Shown here: piece by piece, positions 21,569 through 32,869 of the stretch
Layout: each line of letters starts with the position of its first letter
Position numbering within the stretch: the stretch's first letter is position 1
Origin: Zygaena filipendulae
Taxonomy: Eukaryota; Arthropoda; Insecta; Lepidoptera; Zygaenidae
Length of the DNA: 64,000 bases
Direction: 5' to 3'
NCBI GenBank assembly: GCA_907165275.2
Contig: OU015653.1
Location: 11,934,001 to 11,998,000 of the forward strand
Notes under the pieces: model-generated
The model's input: the letters and a program-made list of their open reading frames with translations, nothing else
Told to the model about the DNA's origin: nothing
The model's database searches: none
Translations under genes and position numbers: made by a program

Positions 21569-21898
21569 TCCTTACTAAAATTATAAATGCGAAAGTGAGT
21601 TTGTTTGTTTGTTTATTTGATCGTTTGTTTGTTACGCTTTCACGGCTAAACGGCTCAACGGATCACCACGAAATTTTGCATACGTTGTCAGGGGTACAGA
21701 GAAGGACATAGGCTACTTTTTATCCCGGATTTCCCACGGGAATTTTGAAATTAGCGTGGAAGAAACTACATTTTTGCATACTACCTACACGTTGTCAAGG
21801 GTAGGTACAAAAAATATAGGGTATAGTAAGTACTTTTACCTGGGAATACCCGCGGAATCTCCGAAATTAGCGCGGGTAAAACCGCGGGTAACAGCTAG
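21569..21898 (+). mobile_element. Helitron with duplicated 3' half
   Basis: TCCTTACTAAAATTATAAAT start, TTTGTTACGCTTTCACGGCT, ACGTTGTCAGGGGTACAGAG and CTAG at 21895-21898. The stretch from TTTTGCATAC to the hairpin is present twice (21684-21770 and 21773-21890), the first copy with a decayed hairpin. Confidence 0.75.
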
Positions 21899-22243
21899 TA
21901 TTGAAATAACAAAGTACATATTCAGCTCAATCGTGTGTAGGTAAGTAAATTGAAAAAAAAAACTTGTTCTAATTATAAAAAGAAAGAAAATAGGAATACA
22001 GGTCAAAGTATCTTGTATAATCATCTTATTTTTTTTAACAAAAAAATAAACCAATTTATTAATTGGAGTAGGTAGGTACCTACCTACAAAATGATTGGGC
22101 CGGCCGTGCCTTTTAATTTATTCGAAACAAAACATTTTCTTGGAATAAGAAGAGGAAGATGATAATTTGTTCTTTGCTTATTTAATTAAAAAAGTAAAAA
22201 AGATACATTTCTAATAGTATTTAATACTGTTATTATTACCAAC
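21899..22243. other. Unassigned DNA
   Basis: AT-rich; includes GTAGGTAGGTACCTACCTAC (22067-22086), a palindromic run of the TAGGTA word common in this window. Confidence 0.35.
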
Positions 22244-22288
22244 TTTTTTTTGCTTGACTGGTAATATTATTACCAATCAAGCAAAAAA
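22244..22288. repeat. Small palindrome
   Basis: TTTTTTTGCTTGACTGGTAA is matched in reverse by TTACCAATCAAGCAAAAAAA, one mismatch, with almost no loop. It could be a relic of a MITE or an RNA hairpin. Confidence 0.55.
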
Positions 22289-23796
22289 ATATTATTATAT
22301 ATTGAAATGTAAGTACTTAAGAGAAACCTAAAGGAAACAATAAAATATAAATTTAACAAAATGAAATCATGTTCGATATCAGTTTGAAGGAATGGCACTA
22401 CTAGGCATTGTAGCGGCCCTGATTGGTGGCTTTAATATAATTAATAATCCCTAAAAATAGGATCTGAAGCATATTGGTTCCAGGACGAGCATTGTAATAA
22501 AAATTTAATGGATTATTATGCATCAAAGTCCAGTCTTTACCGATAAAAAATGGTAAACGATTAATCAGACCGACTATATCTTTAATTCAAACACAATGCA
22601 TATTATTACAATAGCAAGACAGAACCAGCGCATTCGGTTTCCAGCCAGAAAATTTTCAATTCCTCTGACTGCTCAATGTGACAAAAAAAAGTATGATTTC
22701 AAAAAAAGAATACTTTTGTGTCAACAATCCGAATGCGCTGTTATCGAATTCGCGGGTTTTAAATTATCTTCTGTCTTTTTCTATTAGTAGGTACCTATGT
22801 AATTTTCTAGAGCATAGTAACATTAAATTATAATCTAATTTTATCTTTTCATCCTTTTTCGTTATCCATATCTTATTTATTTATTTATTCAACAAAATTC
22901 CACAGCATATGACAATAATTAAAAACAAATTTCATAAATCACATATTTTTCTTTTTATTATATTACCTGTCTCTTTTGTGACATAATGTTGTTTGAAATG
23001 TACATAGACCTTTTTTATTTTCGGGGTTATGACTTAAAACAAGTTTATCGATCATATTCTAGCCTAACAAACTTAAATCACTGTTTGTAACTGTCCACTA
23101 TTCTGTAACTGACATCGGCATGAATAGTTTTCTGAGATGAAGAGTCTCGGGTCATAAAACCTACTCGATTTGGAAGTCTTCGAGTGTCGAGAGTAGGAGC
23201 GTCAGTAGAGCACTCCTGCAAATGAGGTTTGTCGATGACGCCCGGACCCGCCCCGCGCCGAGCGCAATTACCTCGCAGCAGCGGGGCGTCTCACTCGATC
23301 ACTGCTCAGGAATTCATCGCGTTAGCCCCTCACTCTAGGTATTTTTCACCAATTTTACACTATATTTATAACTCCCCCCGGCCATGGGTGGTGCAGGGCA
23401 GGGTTGCCACCCCCAAATATGGAAAACCAGGATGGCAAGGTACCAGGGCATTATAAGGCTTGAAAACAGGACGCGGAAGAAGTATTAGAGCAGTAGTTAA
23501 TTTATATCTAGTAATATGATATTTATGCAATGGAAACAGAGTTTATGAAAGTATCTTCAGTTAAATTATACCGAGGCGCATGAATTTTAAAACCAGGACG
23601 CTTTAAAAACCCAAGGCACGACTTAAAAAGTCAGGACCACAACTCAAAAATCAGGACCTGTCTTGGGAAAACAGGACGGTAGGCAACTCTACTTATATAA
23701 CTAGTGCAAGGCGCTCGAAAGTTTCAAAAAGCAACGCGCATAGTCACTGCGATTACAGTGTGGAATTACTGTATCTGTTAGCTGCGGTTTATTGAT
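22289..23796. other. Unassigned stretch with GC-rich patch
   Basis: 22860-22990 has ATTTATTTATTTATTCAACA, possibly a reversed LINE tail. 23230-23310 is GC-rich with a 75-codon plus-strand frame that has no motif I can name. 23400-23690 has repeated words GGACG/AAAACAGGACG and CAGGACC, suggesting a decayed internal repeat. No gene is supported. Confidence 0.35.
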
Positions 23797-23949
23797 GTAA
23801 ATTCCGGAGTTCCCACCGGAATGTACTGCGACCTCACAGCACCACCCGCCCTTATAGTAAGCTACTTATATTTTTAATTTCACTTTCACTTTTTTTTTCT
23901 TTTTTTTATCTTTCTAGTTAAGTAGGTACCTATATTATGTTACTAATAT

Positions 23950-24082
23950 AGGTACAGGTTGCCTGGAAGAAATTGCTTTTAAGCAATAAGGCCGCCCTTT
24001 GTTGCCTGTATTTCCCACCATGTATTTTTTTATATTTATGTTTTTGGTGACAATAAAGAATATTTGATTTGATTTGATTTGA
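23950..24082 (+). mobile_element. LINE 3' tail with (GATTT)n end
   Basis: GGTTGCCTGGAAGAAATTGC, then AAGCAATAAGGCCGCC, TTTGTTGCCTG, AATAAAG and GATTTGATTTGATTTG. This is the complete form of the tail also seen at 6610-6756. It splits a Helitron (23797-24205). Confidence 0.65.
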
Positions 24083-24205
24083 ATTCCGGGATAAAAATTA
24101 CCCTAACAACGCATACCTAATGCAAAATTTCATGAAGATCGATTGAACAGTTAAACCGTGAAAGATTCACAAACAAACTGACAGACATAATACCGTATAT
24201 ATTAC
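24083..24205 (-). mobile_element. Helitron part, split by a LINE tail
   Basis: GAATTCCGGGATAAAAATTA through AAACCGTGAAAGATTCACAA is reversed Helitron. Its missing 3' part may be 23797-23830 (AAATTCCGGAGTTCCCACCG), on the other side of the LINE tail. Confidence 0.5.
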
Positions 24206-25660
24206 GGTAATTTTAAAATTACTTCTCTATATAAGCAAAGAATGAAAAACGTACTCGTATAAGCAAAGAATGAAATTGAAGAGACATTTATTGTAATTCT
24301 TTACTTGCCTCTGATTCTGAATTTACAAGAAAAAACTCATCTAGATTTTTATTAGGTTTGTGCTAAGCTTAAAGCTACATATAAATCCGCAAAAAATCTT
24401 AGCAATCACGCACATAACACGTTCTTTCTCGCCGAGTTAAGTGAACATAATCCACTTGTCTTAATTACTTACTTAGCGCGGGGCTTAGGAAGCGTTCTCA
24501 CCTACCATAAAGCTTTTACTCTATAATAAAATTTGCGTCTAAAAATTTTAGATATGACAGATAAATATCGGTCAAACTATAGATAGAGTATTCCACTATA
24601 GTATTGTAATTTATAATGTTAAAAATAGGGTAGGAACCCACGTTTTATCTCCTAAATAAAGTATTCAACCTTGTTAGAATAATGTAAGTACAATATTGAT
24701 TGATTGGGTACCTATATGGATCTGTGTCACAGCTAAAAATATCATTTTAAAAAGTTGAATTTATTTGCTTTAAAATTAAATAATACTCAAACAAGTGTTT
24801 TAGAAGATTAAGTCTGAAGCAAATAATAATTACGTTTAAGGCTAATAAATAAACAATAACACTTTTGCTATAATTTTCTTGAGTAAATTTTCTCGAAAAT
24901 GAAAACACGGTCTTACATTTACCACAGTAATCATGTGAGATGGTTCGCGGTAAAGTACGAAGTTCCTTTCCCGTCACAAATGTTCAAACTTATGCATTTA
25001 TTCAATTACATAAATGATAAGGTTTGGACTAATATTGTACGTACCTATATATATTATAATACCTACCTACCAAACGTATTCGATTATGTACGTATTTACG
25101 GATTATGTAAGTATATTGAATGTCTTTATGTGCTATAAAATTTTAATTCAAAATTTTGTGAGACTAATATTTTAACCTATCGAAAATTTTAGCTGATGTT
25201 ATTATCTAGGTATTCACCAATTTCGATAATTTCACCTAAAAGAACTCATTTATTTGAACTTCTCCAACAAAAGATATTATGGCACAAAAAGGCAAAATGA
25301 GGCTTTACATAAGGGCAAGGTACAAAATAAACTAAACCGCTCAGAATAAATGTGGCATCATCAACAAAGACCTAAGGGTTGATATACGCCACCTCTGGCT
25401 TGATACAACTGTGGGAGTGACCGCAAGAGGGCACTGATATAGTGTTATTGGCGCCCTTACTCTTGCCCTCGCACCAAATGAATGGAACATTGCAAATGCA
25501 TTATGACAAATGGAAGATAATAATGTTGGTACGTAGGTACAACAATGATTTTATCTTTACGGCACTGTCGTGATAAACGTCTAAATTATGTTTTGTAGTA
25601 TCAAAGCTTAAATAAAACAACAGAACGACTTGTGGTGGGATGATATAGCCTTTGTATCTG
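24206..25660. other. Unassigned AT-rich DNA
   Basis: No repeat family or gene recognised. Frames of 76 and 79 codons on opposite strands overlap and are not convincing. Confidence 0.35.
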
Positions 25661-25893
25661 CAGGGCAATTATGTAACTTTTGTTGTTATCATATTTCAGT
25701 TTCAATCAGAAAAATAACGATTTTGTGATTAATTACGAGTAATCATGTTTAGACAGCATCAATTTTCGAAGTGTTTTGGTTGATTGCTAGATATTGTAGG
25801 TGTCAAAACGTGCATATTGTAATCGCAAAACCGCCATATTTTTGATTGCAACCAAAAAATGATAGAAATAAAAGTTACGTAATAGCCCCTCTG
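25661..25893. mobile_element. MITE with GTAACTTTT termini, copy 1
   Basis: The left end CAGGGCAATTATGTAACTTT is matched by the reversed right end (AAAAGTTACGTAATAGCCCC, then TCTG). A second, more diverged copy lies at 46024-46244 inside a Helitron, which shows that the unit is mobile. Superfamily unassigned. Confidence 0.6.
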
Positions 25894-27300
25894 ATTCAAT
25901 TGTAAACTATGTAGATTTTATAAATGCGTGCAAGTCTTGATTTGTTCAGAAAATTACGTCAATTCGTTGCTGCTTTGTGCCTCAAACTCGGACAAACACT
26001 TTCGCAATTATTAGTAAGGATAAAAATTTTGTTCTTCGAAAAATAATTTTGAAGGTACCTAAGTAGTTATTAAAAACGTTACTTACCAGTGTCAGAGGCA
26101 AATTTTCAGGAGACACCCGTTAAAATTTGCAACACAAACAATGCTTTTGTGTGAAATTGTATAAAGTAAACTAAACTTTAGGTTATATCTTTGTTCTGGT
26201 AACTTTGTTTTCACTACGAGCCCAATGTTAACGCATCACCAATTTAGCCAGCGTGATATCACAAAGTTATTGTTAAGTTACCACCACGAGTCAAGACCCA
26301 CTTTTGTTTTTCTGAAATTAGCAAATGTTTGGCCTAACAAAAGTTATTATTCCAAAATAAGTTATGTAAGTATTTACCTACATTGTGATTTGGTGCCGTA
26401 TTTTTTTCTTTATTTCATCTCCTGTTCTTCTATTGTTCATTTCTTGTTTTTAATAAAACTTAGAAACATTGTTTAAGTATATTTAATTTTGTCGAGCAAA
26501 AGCGTACCTACTACCTACTGACTTGCACGAAGTATTTATTAAGTATTCTTTGTTCAAAGTGCTGTTAGAATAACAGTGATATCCATTTACGTAGAGTACC
26601 TCCAGTCGTGGGGAACTACGTAAGTCCATGAAAGACTTACCCACTTTGGAATTCTGTACGGGTAGTGATATGTACTCTCTGGTAACTTCGCCTCTCTTAT
26701 TCCATCAGCAGTTCTTACCTGTCTATTTCGCTTTGTGTCTCTTTTATCCTAGAAAGTATATTTTACGAAAACATTAAGTTTAACATCTAAATTATAAAAG
26801 TAGCCTACTTAAAGCTCTTCAAAAACAAAGTAGATCTTAGGATTCTTTTCGAGTTTCGCAAAATTATCGCCTACGAAAAGCGACACACAACTGTAGTAAC
26901 TGGTAAACTTTTCCTTTTGAAATTGGTCCCTTGATAACCGTTTAGCTTACGTTCGTACTAATAAGCTGAACGTTGCCAGTAAATATAACTCAAGTGAATA
27001 AGAGCCTTCATTCATGCTACGACTGAGACGTGATTGATTTGATTTTTGGGAGTGCGCTGACGACATTGTCTTATTCACTAAACAATAGTCGCTTGCTTGC
27101 TTTTGAACGCAAAGTAAGCTTCGTAGTCTGTTGTTTTCTATGTCTACACAAGAATAATAAAATTCTTCAATCAATTATTTATCAAACAATACCACAGCTA
27201 GTTCAAAATTAATCTGAGGTTGTACTAAGATTACTAATATTAATACTTACTTATAAATATATATTATATGTTTATGATATAAGATTTTAAATGTTTACAT
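25894..27300. other. Unassigned AT-rich DNA
   Basis: No family recognised. TTTACGTAGAGTACC and GGAACTACGTAAGT at about 26590-26630 form a loose inverted pair. Confidence 0.35.
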
Positions 27301-27369
27301 GCAGCGGGAATTGAACTCGCTACATCTGGAGTAGCAGTTAGGTTCGCTAACTCCAAGACCATGGTGCTG
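27301..27369 (-). repeat. tRNA-like SINE remnant
   Basis: On the minus strand a B-box-like GAGTTCAATTCCC follows a cloverleaf-like stretch (AGTTAGCGAACCTAACTGCT). No intact acceptor stem, so it is not a working tRNA. A similar remnant is at 44200-44281. Confidence 0.35.
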
Positions 27370-27441
27370 TCATCTGTTAAATGTAGTTACAATATTATCT
27401 TAATAACGTATCGGAGAAACAGAGAAGTTGAGTAGATAATA

Positions 27442-27690
27442 TTAACCCTTTCACTGTCACGTTTTTTTAGCCTTAATTAGTTAAGGTTACAAAAACATGG
27501 TCATTATGTCCAGACCACACGCTTTGGGCATGATTTCTCTTAGTTTGGGAATGCATAAAATCTATCATTTAATCTAATAAATATAAAAATCAGTGCAGTG
27601 GTTTGTTAGTAACGTAATATTACGTTTCTGGCCCCAGAAGGACGTCTTTCGCAGATCGTGATATTACGGGGATGGCAGTGAACTAGTTAA
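27442..27690. mobile_element. piggyBac-type MITE, TTAA-flanked
   Basis: TTAA-CCCTTTCACTGTCACG on the left is matched by the reversed right end (GATGGCAGTGAACTAG-TTAA). A TTAA target and a CCC... terminus fit non-autonomous piggyBac-like elements. 249 bp, no coding frame. Confidence 0.6.
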
Positions 27691-29291
27691 TAACGACTCG
27701 GCCCAGCCGTACAATGTCCAAGCGTGAATAGCCTCCCTTATTTTCCCACCGCCCAGCCGCACACTACGTCACATTAGATACGAGTTAGTAATAGGTACTA
27801 ATTAATTAATGACCATGCAAATAGCGTAGTCTAGTTTTGGTTTCAGTATAATCTAGAGATACAACTTTTTTGGCAAATCACATAGAGGCATGTACAAGTT
27901 TTGCATTGCAAATTCTGAAATGTTACTTTTAGATAATAGAGTAGGTACTTATAATACTTTTTGCTTTGAACATAATGTTGTGTTTTCTCCATATTGTATA
28001 CTATACGTATGTTTTTGGTAACGGTTTTATAACTCAGTAATCAAAGCAAGTAATACATATATTTTTTAGAGTATTTCATTAAACTTTAATTTTACCAGTA
28101 TAATACCTATAGATACCTAAGCCATTTTATTGAAATACTATTGAGAAATTGAGTGAATACTCTACGAGAAAAAATGATAATTCCAATCTCTATAATTCCA
28201 TCAAATGATTCCAGGGTCTATTTTTGTTCACCGATATGAATATTTAACTGAAAAACATAAGGTTTATTCCGATTATTTCCTCGGGATATTATTAGGTAAA
28301 ATTTTATTTCAAGAAACAGGCCTTTACATTTTTTATGGCGTTAAAAGTCAAAGCTCTTGTTATGTCAAAGTTATCCGATATTATGATTGCGATTATCGAT
28401 TTTGAGGATGAAAGCAGAGCAATGTATATGTAATATAACTCTATAAAGATATTTAACGATAATTCAAACAGTTCGATTTATAAATTTTACATACCTATCA
28501 AATTTTGAAAATGAAACAGCTTGAATAAATCATTGTGTCTGAATGCAGTGGCAAGAGATTCGTCGGATCTGTACCCTTCTCAAAGTGCATCGGTCCGTCC
28601 ACAATACCACTCACCGTAGGAAGTTAGCATGTTCCCGAGATGTTTCGGTATTAATGGGTTGACCCATGGGAAATTGGAATATGATGTTTGTCACAAATTA
28701 CGCTGAAAGCTTGCAAATTAGTGTTCAATCATTACATCATCTTTCTACCGCAGCGTTTCTAATCACGATAAAAATCTTAATTAACAACACAAATCAAGTT
28801 GGATTGATGGCCCCAATAAATAACCGCGTGGCAGCGCCATCTATGGCGTACGTCAGTACACGTAGGTAATCCGTATTTAGTGTCGCGCCGCAAATCCACC
28901 GTATCGAATTGTCTCTTATCTCTCGTCTCGTCTAATCTCACAATACGTAAGCCCTGGGGGGGTTAATACAAAGTAGGTACTCTGGCTGTCAAGGATTTTT
29001 CGCTTCACATTCGAATGTATTTGTAATTCGTGTCTTCTATTAAGATAACGCCTTTCGGGATTGTGTTTTCGAGGCACTGTATACTTTTTTTACTCGTCTG
29101 TTTAAATTATTATGTCATAAATAGTTATAGCGATTTTTAATAAGCACTTTTTTAGAATATTGCTATTGAGATTGTATCTTTTTTTATCAAGAACTGTAAA
29201 GTAAATAGTTGATATCTAGGAAGGTTTCAACTGTGTAAAAATGGCGGACCAGAATTTATGAATATTTAAGTATTGTTGTTCTATACAATAA
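27691..29291. other. Unassigned DNA
   Basis: No gene or family recognised. Frames of 66 and 67 codons (28205, 28666) have no motif. Confidence 0.35.
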
Positions 29292-29487
29292 TACTAATAT
29301 TATTAATTTGAAAGTGTGGATTTTTGGATGTTTGTTACTCAATCACGCAAAAACGGCTGAACGGATTTGGATGAAATTTGGCATCCACATTGTCAGGGGT
29401 ACAGAGAAGGACATACAGTACTTTTTATCCCGGAATTCCCGCGGGAACTCAGAAATTACCGCGGGTGAAACCGCGGGGCACAGCTAG
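29292..29487 (+). mobile_element. Helitron, well preserved
   Basis: TACTAATATTATTAATTTGA start, TTTTTATCCCGGAATTCCCG, hairpin CGCGGGTGAAACCGCG and CTAG at 29484-29487. The first T-C is decayed. Confidence 0.75.
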
Positions 29488-29680
29488 TATTATTATAAAA
29501 GTAAATGTGTGTTTGTTTGTTCATTTGTTTGTTACGCTTTTACGCCTCAACTGCTCAACGGATCATCTTGAAATTTAGCATACACGTTGTTGGGGATACA
29601 GAGAAGAACATAGTGCACTTTTTATCACGGAATTCCCGGTGGAACTCCAAAATTAACACGGGTGAAACCACGGGACAAGA
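29488..29680 (+). mobile_element. Helitron, abutting the previous copy
   Basis: Starts directly after CTAG with TATTATTATAAAAGTAAATG and keeps TTTGTTACGCTTTTACGCC. The 3' end is decayed (ACACGGGTGAAACCACGGG, no CTAG). Confidence 0.65.
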
Positions 29681-29932
29681 TACCTATCCATATGGATCTA
29701 ATTGGCATTACATTTTATTACGATCATATACCTAGTAAATCTTTATAAATTATGTCTAAGTATTCATAAAAGAAACTAATTTACACTAGCATGTTATTAT
29801 CTCATTTCGTGGATCTAAACTTATTTCTCTCCTTAAGTAGAGACAACAACTCGACAGTTTGCATCTTTCGACTTAATGTACTTGAGTAACGATAGCAAAA
29901 TAATTATATTCCTTGTAAATATTTATTTATTA

Positions 29933-30075
29933 TTAGCTGGTACCCGCAGTTTCACCCGCGTGAGTTTTGGAATTCCCCGCAGGAATTCTTTATACCAGGA
30001 ACCTCAAGCAGAACAACCCGCCAAAGTTTCATCACAATCGGATCAATGGTTTAGAAACGCATAAAGGAAAACATA
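29933..30075 (-). mobile_element. Helitron, truncated
   Basis: Reversed CTAA terminus and hairpin (CCGCAGTTTCACCCGCG); the body includes ATCACAATCGGATCAATGG. The 5' end is not found. Confidence 0.55.
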
Positions 30076-30397
30076 CAAATATTCATTTTTAGTTCTTCGT
30101 TTACCTTACACGCTATAGTAAAGAGGAAATTTATTTGTCTGTTTGTATAATAATAGTATCGGTAAAATGTATGTGATCACATGAGTCGTTTTCATTACGC
30201 CATCATCTTTTTCTGTTTTAGCAATAATGTTTACTTATAATGTTCTAGCAAAACTTTTTTCTGGCGCCTGTACTACAGTCAGCATCAAAAATATGTGAGT
30301 ACTTTTTTTGTAGTAGTGTTTGTGGTGAAACTTTATTACGGGTTTGACGATCGTCAAAAGTGAACACACATCCCATGCTGCTGTCTGTACGTTTGAG

Positions 30398-30495
30398 CAA
30401 GTCCTCCGCCGCGTCTGTGTGTCTGTCTGTTCGGGATAAACCCAAAAACTACTGAATGGATTTGCATGCGGTTTTCACAAATAGATAGAGTTCGT
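30398..30495 (+). mobile_element. Helitron 5' fragment
   Basis: AAGTCCTCCGCCGCGTCTGT through AATAGATAGAGTTCG matches the 5' half of 15509-15826 and 52087-52472. The rest is absent. Confidence 0.55.
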
Positions 30496-30745
30496 TTAGT
30501 TTACCTACTTAGTTCTCGTGTAAACTGCGAGTAGCGTGCGGCAATAAAAGCAAACATGTGGACGGATTACAATTACCTACGTCGCGTCGATCTGTCGATC
30601 GTAAAACGCGGCGCAGACGAACGCGAAGCCGCGACTGACGTGTGACGTTTTATTGTTATTACTCTGTGGGTGACTTGCACCAGAATTCAGAAATTTAATC
30701 TATAGGATTAGTACAAAATGTATATTATGTATTTTTATTTACATA

Positions 30746-31025
30746 CTAGCTGTGCCCCGCGGTTTCACCAGCGCGAAAGGTTTTTACACAACAACTTTTT
30801 TCCCGACGTCCGATTTCAATGAAACAAAGTCTATATGTATAGCTCCAGACTAAGCTTAATCTACCTGTGAAAACCGCATGATTCGGAGATTATCGCGAAC
30901 AGACAGACAGAAAATAATTTTAAAAACTTTTTTTTGTGCTTGGTTACTCTTCTTTTATCACCCCTCTCAATTTTAGGTAAAAATATTCAATGTACAGAAT
31001 CGCGGATTCTATTATTTTATTATTT
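30746..31025 (-). mobile_element. Helitron, GGCGATAAAAGAAGAG subtype
   Basis: Reversed CTAG at 30746-30749. The body matches 55171-55488 in reverse order (CCGACGTCCGATTTCAATGA; GGTTACTCTTCTTTTATCAC; GTACAGAATCGCGGATTCTA). Confidence 0.7.
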
Positions 31026-32317
31026 TTCCGAAGACATTATAGTACAAGATTTTTTTTAAACTATAAAGTGGGTAAAGGGTCGTATTTTTATCATAATATG
31101 ACAGTCCTTAACTCTGATTTTTTGTAAAACACAAATTAGTTGATAGGTATATCACATCTTTCAATATTTTGTTAGAGTGAAACAAAAGACTCGCGGATTG
31201 CATCTCGGCACTCGACGGTCGGTGGTTTGGTTTTTCCGGTAACAGGCAAGTGGCATCTCAAAAGATAAAAAAAAAAATAAGTACCTACAATCTACATCCA
31301 GCCGAATGCAGAACCTTCTCATTTTTGGCACCAACCATGTTGATTATTTATAGGTGGTGTTATACCTTATCCATATACCTATGTTATTCCATAATTATGT
31401 CGTTTTTAGTCAGGCAAAATATGAATTATACTATTAATGGGCAGAGAGTATGACCTATGACACTTATTTATAGACTTGTATAGGCTTCTAGAGTTAGGCG
31501 GTTATAGGCTCTTTTCATTTCAATTTATTTAACATTACATTGATTAAAGTCATTCCAAAAGAAAGGGCGTTTAAAAACAATTAAAATTGAAATGAAACAT
31601 TAGGCTTTTTCGTGTTTTCAAACTTTATACCTAAGGGTGTTCAAGGAAAGTGTCATTTTCACGGTTTAGCGTAGGTAAATCGCTAAACAAAAAAAAAAAT
31701 GGTTATAGTACCAAAGCAGCGGGTGGCTCAGTTTGTTTGCTCACCACTATATTTGAAGGTTTTTTGGAAAAAAAACCCAAAGGTTAAAGGGGCAAATCGC
31801 GACTAAAACCGCAGAAAGAAAGCTAGATCATCATAATATATGTGTATACTTAATAATGTGATAGTCATGAGGTAAGATTTTCATTGAAAACAAAAAAGAA
31901 ACATAACTTCTTTATAAGACGTTATACCCAAAAGCTACCGCTCCATATACGTACCTACATATATACTTACTTAAACAGCTGAATTGCATAAATTTGACTT
32001 TCAAATATACAACCCCTGTTCACAGATAGGTTCACAAAAGCTTAGGTTACAATAACAAAGTACTAAAACGTAGAAAATCAATGTAAACGTTGGGCTATAA
32101 ACGAGGTTACACTCTATTTTAAGTGCACAAGACGCACCGTGCCAGGGGGCGACGTGCACCCAAGTTCACTCGGGCCCCTTAATGCGAAGGCGTTAAGTTT
32201 TTACGAGCCAACCCATTTATGTTAATACACCTTAGTAGGTACCTAATTCAACCCAATTTTGTACAAATAAAATTAATAGTGCGCTGTATGATTCTGTTTG
32301 TTGCATCAATGCAACCA
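31026..32317. other. Unassigned DNA
   Basis: No family recognised. AATTGAAATGAAA words on both strands at 31500-31600 suggest a decayed inverted repeat. Confidence 0.35.
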
Positions 32318-32600
32318 TGATAGCTCAGTGGTTGGTGCGTTCGGATCAAACGTCACAAGGCGTAGGTTCAAACCCCAATGAGCTTGAGCTGTCGGTGAAG
32401 GAAAACACCGTGAGGAAACCATAGCATGGTGGTAGGGGACTTTCTAGTGCCCGGCTGGCTAGCTACCACCTTCAAGGTGTAAATCTGTCACCAAGCACCA
32501 GGTCGGCAATGCACCTGCATGCCTTCTGGTGTTGCTGATGTCCATGGGCGGCGGAAATCACTTACCATCAGGTGTACCAGGTGAGTTCTGAGACTAGAGA
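32318..32600 (+). mobile_element. tRNA-headed SINE
   Basis: The head has an A-box-like TAGCTCAGTGGTTGG and B-box GGTTCAAACCCC (32364-32375), the internal RNA polymerase III promoter. The body has GGTGAAGGAAAACACCGTGA, CACCAGGTCGGCAATGCACC and ACTTACCATCAGGTG, words I know from lepidopteran SINE/LINE tails. No clear terminal repeat tail. Confidence 0.65.
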
Positions 32601-32617
32601 TATTTTAACATCCATGA

Positions 32618-32857
32618 TCAATATTTTGGGTCCCGGCCGGCCTTTAAGAGTACCTGGACATCAAACAGGCGAAGCCGCCGGCCACAGCTAAACTGTATTA
32701 GGACTTCTTTCATTAGACGGAAAATTTCAGGCGAGAGCCACGACCAGTCCTCCTTGTACATTACTGACACAAGTATGAACAACGCCGCTCTAAGTTTTGA
32801 AGCAACAGATGTTAGGGACTGCCTTCCGAAATTAGACCCCCAGCTGAAAATTGGCAC
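32618..32857 (-). CDS. Unidentified coding-like frame, possible lone exon
   Basis: The 79 codons have higher GC and a more protein-like composition than other frames here, with blocks LRAALFILVSVMYKEDWSWL (residues 23-42) and EIFRLMKEVLIQFSCGRRLR. There is no ATG start: the frame opens at GTG, and the first Met codon is residue 33. A splice-acceptor-like CCAATTTTCAG precedes the second tryptophan-glycine block, and CAG/GTACTC near residue 69 could be a donor. That would make an exon of about 195 bp. The SINE at 32318-32600 lies just downstream. I do not recognise the family; a LINE remnant or chance remain possible. Confidence 0.3.
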   Translation of the reverse strand: MPIFSWGSNFGRQSLTSVASKLRAALFILVSVMYKEDWSWLSPEIFRLMKEVLIQFSCGRRLRLFDVQVLLKAGRDPKY

Positions 32858-32869
32858 GTTTCGCTAACT

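Noticed and set aside
27301..27369. tRNA gene on the minus strand
   Set aside because: B-box-like sequence but no complete cloverleaf or acceptor stem; kept only as a SINE-like remnant.
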